A stretch of DNA of 5,375 bases. Origin: Candidatus Brocadiaceae bacterium. GTDB taxonomy: Bacteria > Planctomycetota > Brocadiia > SM23-32. The stretch lies in NCBI GenBank assembly GCA_003567495.1, contig PWZK01000171.1, positions 1 through 5,375 on the forward strand, read 5' to 3'. The position numbers and the translations under genes were made by a program. This document shows positions 1 through 4,958 of the stretch, in pieces. Numbering within the stretch: position 1 is the stretch's first letter; each line of letters opens with the position of its first letter. The notes beneath the pieces are model-generated. The model made no database searches, was not told the origin of the DNA, and worked only from the letters and a program-made list of their open reading frames with translations.

Positions 1-132
1 AATGGGGTAAAACAGCTTCCAACCGCTTTCGTCGATGTGAACATGCTGTGAGTCCCTTGAGCTTCTGATCATGGCCTCATACAAAGGCTTCAGGTGCACA
101 CTGTAAAATCCGATACACCCCGGAAACGCTAT
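1..132 (-). pseudogene. IS66-like transposase fragment (DDE domain piece), broken and cut by window edge
   Basis: Read on the minus strand, this stretch encodes 44 codons with no start, preceded by an in-frame stop (plus positions 133-135) and running off the left edge. The peptide includes LKPLYEAMIRSSRD followed by HVHIDESGWKLFYPI. This resembles the region around the first catalytic aspartate of IS66-family transposases, where a 'kPLyeal...sr...hwHaDETrWrvF' pattern is usual; the family pattern is from memory. The stop and the missing N-terminal half point to a decayed or truncated copy, unless a frameshift upstream hides the rest. No terminal inverted repeat can be identified here. It suggests past insertion-sequence activity beside the GRE operon. 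The family call is moderately sure; the coding direction is fairly sure. Confidence 0.55.
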
Positions 133-155
133 TTAACGTACTGATTGTAAAGCCT

Positions 156-275
156 TTATATTAATAAATGTCGTTGGGTTATGAAATATCCGGGATAGGA
201 CGGCGGCTGGTAGTCGGTCGTTTTTTTGTTCGCAGCGGGCGTTTGTTCGTTATACGTCATGTCTTTATACGTCAT
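156..275 (-). CDS. Short hypothetical ORF, 39 aa, with a good RBS; possibly the stub of a broken gene
   Basis: The minus-strand ATG at 275-273 is preceded by GGGAG (plus 284-288) at 8-nt spacing, a strong ribosome binding site. The peptide begins MTYKDMTYNEQTPAANKK, is rich in polar residues and Pro/Tyr in the middle, and ends ...FITQRHLLI before TAA. No signal peptide, membrane segment or known domain is visible. The first two 5-residue units (MTYKD, MTYNE) come from a 15-bp tandem duplication, so a second ATG at 260-258 is also usable. It lies just upstream of, and in the same direction as, the IS66-like fragment. It may therefore be the N-terminal stub of a gene destroyed by deletion, or a real small gene. 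I do not recognise it. Confidence 0.3.
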   Translation of the reverse strand: MTYKDMTYNEQTPAANKKTTDYQPPSYPGYFITQRHLLI

Positions 276-280
276 GTCTT
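251..280. repeat. Exact 15-bp tandem duplication (two copies)
   Basis: The unit TATACGTCATGTCTT occurs at 251-265 and again, unchanged, at 266-280. On the minus strand each copy carries an ATG, and 15 bp is five codons, so the duplication keeps frame and gives the small ORF two alternative starts. Exact identity suggests a recent duplication. It is the only exact tandem repeat of this size I saw. Confidence 0.9.
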
Positions 281-363
281 TTTCTCCCGATTTTGACCTA
301 TATTTGATTATGAAAGAAAGCGGAAAGTGATCTCAAGTTTCCTATGGAATTTTAGCTGTTTAT

Positions 364-383
364 TTGACAGGGGGGGGTATAAT
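364..383 (+). other. TTGACA and TATAAT boxes separated by an 8-G tract
   Basis: A perfect -35 hexamer (TTGACA, 364-369) and a perfect -10 hexamer (TATAAT, 378-383) are present, but the spacer is only 8 nt and consists entirely of G (370-377). Sigma70 promoters need about 16-18 nt, so as written this pair should not work as one promoter. Tract length could differ between cells, as in phase-variable promoters with homopolymeric spacers, or the hexamers could be coincidental. The TATAAT has no good -35 box about 17 nt upstream. Confidence 0.4.
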
Positions 384-396
384 CAACTCTGTAAGA

Positions 397-425
397 TTGA
401 CGTGTGTTTTTGCATCGTGTATAAC
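397..425 (+). promoter_or_regulatory. Candidate sigma70-type promoter of the GRE operon
   Basis: TTGACG (397-402) and TATAAC (420-425) each match the consensus at five of six positions and are separated by exactly 17 nt. Transcription would start near 432, about 110 nt before the GRE start codon. It is the best-spaced promoter-like pair upstream of the operon and points the right way. No regulator site can be assigned with confidence. Confidence 0.55.
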
Positions 426-527
426 TGCGTGTTAAGTGGACAACGGGGTTTACTGAAGACTTACCAAAAGGTTGGATTGGAAAATTATTGTGCGACAGGA
501 TCTTCACTAAATATTTACGATCTGCGT

Positions 528-533
528 GGGGAG
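528..533 (+). promoter_or_regulatory. Ribosome binding site deciding the GRE start
   Basis: GGGGAG sits 8 nt before the ATG at 542. This favours that ATG over the upstream in-frame ATG at 488, which has no comparable purine-rich site and would add 18 residues unlike GRE N-termini. Confidence 0.8.
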
Positions 534-541
534 AAAATCGT

Positions 542-2701
542 ATGGCTCAATCAGAACGGATAAAGCGTATATTTGCAAATGCAAAGCAAAGGGGGGGAAA
601 TCCGCCTCTTAATACATTTCTAAAAGATATGCACACTCTGGCAAAGACAAAATACAGGGATTTGGATCAATGGGAAAAGATTGCGCGCTCCATGGCGGGC
701 GCAATCGTAAACCAAAAAATATATATTGAGCCTTATGATAAAATCATAGGCAGGGTATATCATTTAAACCGCGAAGAAGTTAAAAATCCCGACTCAGATT
801 TCGACTGTTTAAGCGCACCGTACAAACGACTGTGCGCGACAATCCCCGACTACCCTGAACTTAGAGAAAACCAGCTTTCCGGCTCGACAAGCAAAGGGCA
901 TATCACATGGATGTGGGATAAAATTCTGAAACTGGGGACTTCCGGAATGAAGGAAAGGTACGCAAAAGCTCTCGCAAATGCAGCGGACGGAAAGGGGAGA
1001 CAATTTTTCAGCGGCGTTTTGATTATGGTTGAAGCCCTTGAAAAATGGAACGAAAAGCACGTTGCTGAACTGGATCATCTTGGCATGCATGAGATGGCCG
1101 AACTTTGCAGAAGGGTTCCAAGGTATCCCGCGGATACCTTCCTCGAAGCGGTTCAGTCATTTTTCATGCAATATATCGTGACAATGAGTGAAAATCCCTA
1201 CGGTGGGAACGGTCCCGGAAGGCTGGATTACTATCTGTGGCCCTATCTTGAGAGGGACCTCAAAAACAACGACTGCACCCTTGAACAGGCACGCGAACTA
1301 ATAGAGGAGCTTTTCATCAGGATAGACGAAAGAATACATACACAAGACGGGTGGGTTGAGGCGATTGTAGTGGGCGGTTCGCATCCGAACGGAACCTCCG
1401 CTGTAAACCCGCTTTCCCGCATTATGGTTGAATCCATTATGGATTTAGACATCACCCACCCCGCTGTGTATATACGGTTGCCAAAAGACAAGCCGCAAGA
1501 CTTTGTTCGATTATGCGCAAAATATTTACAGAACGGTTCAAACAGAGCACAGATTTTGTGCGATGAAACAATTGTCAAGGCTCTCAATGACAGTGGTGTA
1601 ACTTACAGGGACGCGGTCGAGTACACCTGCGGCGGATGTATGGAAATCGGGATACAGGGCATGAACAGCGACTTTTTATTCAACGGCTGGCACAACATCA
1701 CTAAAATAGCCGAGCTTTTTGTAACAGGCGGGCTGTGTCTTAAGACAAACAAAAAGCTAAACGCTGTTAACGCTAAGGGGCTTGAAAGCTATACATCCTT
1801 CGAGGATTTTTACAAGGATTTCATAGGCGAAGTGTCAAGGATACTCAACATATTTTTTAAGGCACAGGATGCCTACAGCGAGGAAGCGGAAAATTCACGG
1901 CCTGCCTATCTGATTTCTTCCATGATCGAGGATTGCTACGCAAAAGGAAGAAATATGCACGGCGGTGGTGCAAGGTACCACGATTACGGTTCTTGTCCTC
2001 TCGGAATACCGAACACGGCGGATTATCTTTTTGCTGTTAAGAAAGCTGTTTTTGAAGAAAGTATATGCACCCCACATGAATTAATCGAATCCTTGAAAGT
2101 TAACTTTCAAGGATTTGACCTTTTGCGTAAGAAGCTCATTTCTATACCGAAATACGGGCAGGAAAACGAGGAGGCGGACGGTTTTGCAAGAAAGACGTTC
2201 GCCGACATCAGCAATATTTATACTTCTTACAAAACCCGATGGGGCGGAACGGGAAAAATGGTGGTGTTGACTTTTGTCTGGGCGCCTGAAGCGGGCCGGA
2301 TACTCGGAGCGACGGCGGATGGAAATCTGGCCGGCAAGCCCGTGGCCCACGGGGTTACCCCGCAGTCTTCTTCGATGACAAACGGCATCACCTCATCAAT
2401 GAACTCATGCACGTCCATACCGTTTCACCTGTTCAATGGCGGAGCTTCTACCATGTGGGACCTGGATCCGTCATGGGCGGGAGAGGATGTAATTAAAGCC
2501 CTGCTCACAACATTTTTTGAAAAAGGTGGCCAGATTTTTCAGGGCAACATGATGGACGCAGAAAGCCTGTTGAAAGCACAAAAAACCCCCGAAGAAAACA
2601 AGCATCTTATCGTAAGAGTTGGGGGCTATTCGGCGAGGTTTGTGAATTTGAAGAAAGACTTACAAAGTGAGATAATCGCACGCATGCGGCATGCTGGATA
2701 G
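542..2701 (+). CDS. Glycyl radical enzyme (PFL-like family), substrate unknown
   Basis: A 719-residue member of the pyruvate formate-lyase-like glycyl radical superfamily, presumably cytoplasmic. It starts MAQSERIKRIF, with a GGGGAG site 8 nt upstream. The catalytic Cys loop is C363-G-G-C366-M-E368: C366 is the likely thiyl residue and E368 matches the Glu of 'GCVE' dehydratases and lyases, so this is not a true PFL, which has adjacent Cys-Cys. A GGGARYHDYG motif lies near residues 474-483. The C-terminal radical loop IVRVGGYSARF places the radical on G695. The position just before it is Gly, where Ser, Ala or Cys is usual. The residues after E368 (IGIQG) replace the Pro-Gln I recall in glycerol dehydratase and choline lyase. 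At 719 aa it is shorter than most relatives (roughly 760-850). The activase follows 13 nt downstream. Codons 17-19 contain a G7 run. Family certain; reaction unknown, possibly a dehydratase or C-N, C-S or C-C lyase. Confidence 0.95.
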   Translation: MAQSERIKRIFANAKQRGGNPPLNTFLKDMHTLAKTKYRDLDQWEKIARSMAGAIVNQKIYIEPYDKIIGRVYHLNREEVKNPDSDFDCLSAPYKRLCATIPDYPELRENQLSGSTSKGHITWMWDKILKLGTSGMKERYAKALANAADGKGRQFFSGVLIMVEALEKWNEKHVAELDHLGMHEMAELCRRVPRYPADTFLEAVQSFFMQYIVTMSENPYGGNGPGRLDYYLWPYLERDLKNNDCTLEQARELIEELFIRIDERIHTQDGWVEAIVVGGSHPNGTSAVNPLSRIMVESIMDLDITHPAVYIRLPKDKPQDFVRLCAKYLQNGSNRAQILCDETIVKALNDSGVTYRDAVEYTCGGCMEIGIQGMNSDFLFNGWHNITKIAELFVTGGLCLKTNKKLNAVNAKGLESYTSFEDFYKDFIGEVSRILNIFFKAQDAYSEEAENSRPAYLISSMIEDCYAKGRNMHGGGARYHDYGSCPLGIPNTADYLFAVKKAVFEESICTPHELIESLKVNFQGFDLLRKKLISIPKYGQENEEADGFARKTFADISNIYTSYKTRWGGTGKMVVLTFVWAPEAGRILGATADGNLAGKPVAHGVTPQSSSMTNGITSSMNSCTSIPFHLFNGGASTMWDLDPSWAGEDVIKALLTTFFEKGGQIFQGNMMDAESLLKAQKTPEENKHLIVRVGGYSARFVNLKKDLQSEIIARMRHAG
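591..597 (+). repeat. G7 homopolymer near the 5' end of the GRE gene
   Basis: Seven Gs in a row span codons 17-19 (Arg-Gly-Gly) of the GRE. A one-base slip would shift frame and abolish the protein after about 20 residues. Such tracts can be phase-variable, but they are also places where sequencing errs. The frame is intact here. Confidence 0.7.
2088..2115. repeat. Perfect 28-bp palindrome inside the GRE gene
   Basis: The half-site AATCCTTGAAAGTT is followed at once by its exact reverse complement, with no spacer, centred between 2101 and 2102. It lies in frame in the GRE and encodes ESLKVNFQGF (residues 516-525). That segment looks like the ordinary 'eaLkanFeGye' stretch of GREs, so the protein is not disturbed. 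Because of the palindrome, the opposite strand also encodes SLKVNFQGFD. It could extrude as a cruciform, fold as an RNA hairpin, or be a dimeric protein site. Confidence 0.95.
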
Positions 2702-2714
2702 GATTGATAAGTAT

Positions 2715-3632
2715 ATGATCAAAGGAAACATAGTTAACATTCAGCGTTTTTCCTTACACGATGGACCCGGCATACGCACTACGGTTTTTTTTAAAGGCTG
2801 CCCCCTAAACTGCGTGTGGTGCCACAATCCCGAGTCAAAATTAAAAGATATTGAGCTGGCTTACTACAGGGAGCTGTGTATTGACTGTGGCAACTGCAAG
2901 GATATATGTACCATGGGCTGTCACACCATTAGTGGTGGCGCACACCATATAGGAAGAAAAAACTGTGTTGTGTGCGGGAAATGCGTAAATGCCTGCCCGA
3001 AATCCGCATTGGAAATGATTGGCAGTGAATCTCCGGCTTCTGAAATCCTAACTGAAACGCTAAAAGACAGGGCATTCTATAATAATTCGGGCGGCGGAAT
3101 CACCCTCTCAGGCGGGGAACCGCTTTATCAGCCTGAATTTGCTCTTGAGCTTTTAAAGCTCTCAAAAGAAAACGGGTTACATACCTGTTTGGAAACCAGC
3201 GGTTTTACGGGATATAAAAATCTGGAACGAATGATTCCTTACACCGACCTTTTTTTATACGATTGGAAAGAAACAAAAGAAAATCTGCATAAAAAATTCA
3301 CAGGCTTTTCAAACAACCTGATACATGAAAACCTGCTAAAGCTTGACAAAGCGGGGGCAAAAACCATCCTGCGCTGCCCTGTTATACCGAAATATAACGA
3401 CAGGGAGCAACATTATATCGGCATTGCGGAGCTGTCAAAAAAATTAGCCAATATAGTTGAAATCAACCTTCTGCCTTACCACACCCTTGGAAGTTCTAAA
3501 TGCGAAAGCATAGGCCGTGCTTATCCCCTTTCTTCCCTTCCTTCCCTTTCTGACGAGGAAAAGAAAAAGCGTACCAATATAATACAACGAATCACTGATA
3601 GGAAATTACTTTGGGTGGATCACAACATGTAA
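2715..3632 (+). CDS. Glycyl radical enzyme activase (radical SAM protein with two ferredoxin-type 4Fe-4S motifs)
   Basis: A 305-residue activating enzyme that would cleave S-adenosylmethionine and abstract hydrogen from Gly695 of the upstream GRE. It begins MIKGNIVNIQRFSLHDGPGIRT, the usual opening of these activases. The radical SAM cluster motif is C29-x3-C33-x2-C36 (KGCPLNCVWCHNP). Two extra cluster motifs follow: C55-x2-C58-x2-C61-x3-C65 (with another Cys at 69) and C84-x2-C87-x2-C90-x3-C94-P. A SAM-binding SGGEP motif is at 132-136. The two-ferredoxin insert is typical of activases for dehydratase and lyase GREs and absent from the shorter PFL activase. I chose the ATG at 2715: an AGGA lies 11 nt upstream and the N-terminus fits the family. 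An in-frame ATG at 2691 would overlap the GRE by 11 nt and add 8 residues, but has no ribosome site. The close spacing implies co-transcription and translational coupling. The C-terminus encodes a Ser/Leu/Pro stretch from a pyrimidine-only DNA tract (3524-3551). Confidence 0.95.
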   Translation: MIKGNIVNIQRFSLHDGPGIRTTVFFKGCPLNCVWCHNPESKLKDIELAYYRELCIDCGNCKDICTMGCHTISGGAHHIGRKNCVVCGKCVNACPKSALEMIGSESPASEILTETLKDRAFYNNSGGGITLSGGEPLYQPEFALELLKLSKENGLHTCLETSGFTGYKNLERMIPYTDLFLYDWKETKENLHKKFTGFSNNLIHENLLKLDKAGAKTILRCPVIPKYNDREQHYIGIAELSKKLANIVEINLLPYHTLGSSKCESIGRAYPLSSLPSLSDEEKKKRTNIIQRITDRKLLWVDHNM

Positions 3633-3896
3633 ACCTTTAAAGTTAAATATCCCCTGCAGGGAAAATTTATTCGATGTCATTACCTTTCCCAGGGTAGAAG
3701 GTCCTTCCTGTCTGTCGCCAGGCAGGCAGGCCACCAACCCCGGGCTATAATTAAAAATCCTCTTCGAGGAAAACAGCTTACGCCCGCCATTCTTATACCA
3801 GCGACTGGCTCTATACCATACAACAAGCTTAATGGTTACTCAATTTCGCGTTTTAAACACAAAGAAAAGGAAAAAAACAATTGAACCCAGTGTGAG
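3633..3896. other. Intergenic region after the GRE operon
   Basis: I see no gene in these 264 bases. The stretch contains a CCCTGCAGGG palindrome (3652-3661), the hairpin and CAGG repeats at 3707-3730, and a small TCCTC-TTC-GAGGA hairpin (3758-3770). None is followed by a clear T-run on the plus strand, so no intrinsic terminator for the operon can be called. The small hairpin is followed by TTTTT only on the minus strand, where no gene ends. Base composition is mixed and turns GC-rich after about 3930. Confidence 0.6.
3707..3730. repeat. GC-rich hairpin with a triple CAGG repeat
   Basis: CCTGTCTG (3707-3714) pairs with CAGGCAGG (3719-3726) through an 8-bp stem with one G-T wobble and a TCGC loop. 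The right arm continues as a third CAGG (3727-3730), so the stem can slip by one unit. It resembles short 'CCTGnCTGcCGGCAGGCAGG' intergenic hairpins that I have seen repeated in some environmental genomes. There is no second copy in this window, so dispersal cannot be shown. Confidence 0.5.
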
Positions 3897-4856
3897 GTGG
3901 ATTGTGCAACAGACTCCGTGGCTATAATAAAATCATCGGCCGGTCATATGCCATACATGGGCCAACCAAAACTGTGGCGTGTCGTTGAACTCCCGGGTGC
4001 GTTCTGTACCGCGGAGTCCGTGGGGAGTCGTTCTGTGAACTTCGGAGGTGATCTCCGCATCGGCGACCTTCGCAACAGTGGGCAGGTCGACTTCCTGGTC
4101 TACCGGTCCGCCCGCAATACCCAAGAGGGGGGAGGCATGACGCCCTGCTTCCTCGGCGCGTTCAACCTCAACGGGCAGCCGCTCTGGAGCTGTGGTGAGG
4201 GCGGCATGCAGCCTGCGCGGCCCGGCACGGTCGCCGTCCACGATCTGGACGGAGACGGGTGCACGGAGGTGATCACCTTTTTTTGCAAAGAGGAGATAAA
4301 TGCCGCGGTTACGAGCCTGGCTGACGTGGTCATCCAAATACGCGACGGAGCGACAGGTTCTCTCAAGAAGGAGGCCGCTCCTGACCGGTTGCAGGCGTGT
4401 CATGGACATGGTCCCAATTGGGTGCACCAGAGAATTATTATCGCCAATTTCCGCGGCCTGCAAAGCCCGCAGGACTTCGTCGTGAAACTCGGTGCGCACG
4501 TGCTCGCCTTTGACGCAAATCTGGAGATCCTCTGGGAATACGAAAGCCTATGGACCGAATACGGACACTGTCCGGCCTACATCCCGGCGGTCGGCGACAT
4601 CGACGGGGACGGAAAGGACGAAGTGAGTGGCATCGGTGTTTCCCTGCCGGGGCTTCCACCGCCCGAGCCGGTCGGGCGCATGGCCTGGTACCATTGTATC
4701 CCCGCAGACGTGTGTGGCGATGCGCGTGAGGAAGTCGTCCTCTACAACCCTTGGACGACCAGGATATTTATCTACACGCAACATGATTGCGACGGCACGA
4801 CATCAACCGGTTTCAAGGCGGGGCCGCGCCAGTACAATCCCCGGCTTATGGATTGA
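3897..4856 (+). CDS. FG-GAP/VCBS-type calcium-loop protein, probably internally deleted
   Basis: A protein of up to 319 residues with beta-propeller style repeats. Two calcium-binding loops are clear: DLDGDGCTEV (116-125) and DIDGDGKDEV (234-243). Repeat-like strands include GDLRIGDLRNSGQVDFLVYR near 51-70 and VLAFDANLEILWEYE near 202-216. The ending PRQYNPRLMD resembles FG-GAP proteins linked to rhamnogalacturonan-lyase-like folds in PVC bacteria (from memory). After DEV at 243 the next blade, normally a run ending '...G.vLWe', seems missing. The sequence jumps to VSLPGLPPPEPVGRMAWYHCIPADVCGDAREEV, which looks like the distal end, so I infer an in-frame loss of perhaps 150 or more residues. 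The GTG at 3897 is the first start after the stop at 3882-3884 but has a weak ribosome site. ATGs at 3948 or 3957, within the GC-rich part, are credible alternatives. No signal peptide is visible. Likely role: carbohydrate binding or a lyase-like fold; catalysis is unproven. Confidence 0.75.
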   Translation: MDCATDSVAIIKSSAGHMPYMGQPKLWRVVELPGAFCTAESVGSRSVNFGGDLRIGDLRNSGQVDFLVYRSARNTQEGGGMTPCFLGAFNLNGQPLWSCGEGGMQPARPGTVAVHDLDGDGCTEVITFFCKEEINAAVTSLADVVIQIRDGATGSLKKEAAPDRLQACHGHGPNWVHQRIIIANFRGLQSPQDFVVKLGAHVLAFDANLEILWEYESLWTEYGHCPAYIPAVGDIDGDGKDEVSGIGVSLPGLPPPEPVGRMAWYHCIPADVCGDAREEVVLYNPWTTRIFIYTQHDCDGTTSTGFKAGPRQYNPRLMD

Positions 4857-4944
4857 CCTGTTCATGGAGAGGATGTTAAGGTAAGGGTCGAACAAACCGT
4901 TTTTATGTAAGGACTGAGTACGCTTAGGATCCGTAAAGTTTTAA

Positions 4945-4949
4945 GGGAG
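4945..4949 (+). promoter_or_regulatory. Ribosome binding site of the sulfatase
   Basis: GGGAG lies 9 nt before the ATG at 4959. No other in-frame ATG, GTG or TTG occurs between the stop at 4908-4910 and this ATG, so the start is well supported. Confidence 0.75.
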
Positions 4950-4958
4950 AAAACAAAC

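Larger units (their letters stand above)
276..541. other. Divergent intergenic region and GRE operon leader
   Basis: This AT-rich stretch separates the minus-strand short ORF from the GRE start. It holds two promoter-like elements (364-383 and 397-425), an 8-G tract (370-377), a small CCAA-AAGG-TTGG inverted repeat (464-475) in the likely leader, and the GRE ribosome binding site (528-533). If transcription starts near position 432, the untranslated leader is about 110 nt. I see no convincing riboswitch fold, terminator or tRNA. A 78-codon plus-strand frame across 327-563 exists but has no good start signal and no recognisable content, so I do not call it. Confidence 0.6.

Noticed and set aside
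488..541. Extension of the GRE N-terminus to the ATG at 488
   Set aside because: The added 18 residues do not resemble GRE N-termini, and the GGGGAG site is correctly placed for the ATG at 542.
327..563. 78-codon plus-strand ORF in the GRE upstream region
   Set aside because: It has a non-ATG start without a convincing ribosome site, crosses both promoter-like elements, overlaps the GRE start in another frame, and its product shows no recognisable domain.
2081..2350. Minus-strand ORF sharing the peptide SLKVNFQGFD with the GRE
   Set aside because: The shared peptide is a by-product of the perfect palindrome. The rest is the antisense of a clear GRE coding sequence.
542..2701. True pyruvate formate-lyase or 4-hydroxyphenylacetate decarboxylase assignment
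   Set aside because: There is no adjacent Cys-Cys as in pyruvate formate-lyase, and no small-subunit gene as expected for the decarboxylase. The Cys-x-Glu motif favours another branch.
2691..2714. Activase start at 2691, overlapping the GRE
   Set aside because: No ribosome site precedes it. The family N-terminus begins naturally at the ATG at 2715, which has an AGGA upstream. It remains possible.
3758..3770. TCCTC-TTC-GAGGA hairpin as terminator of the GRE operon
   Set aside because: The stem is only 5 bp and no T-run follows on the plus strand. The T-run is on the opposite side, where no gene ends.
3902..3928. Promoter for the FG-GAP gene using TATAAT at 3923-3928
   Set aside because: The hexamer is perfect, but no acceptable -35 box is found at 16-18 nt. 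It would only make sense if translation starts at 3948 or 3957.
3933..4499. 188-codon minus-strand ORF opposite the FG-GAP gene
   Set aside because: Long antisense frames are expected in GC-rich coding DNA. The plus strand carries recognisable DxDGDG calcium loops and the minus product shows no domain.
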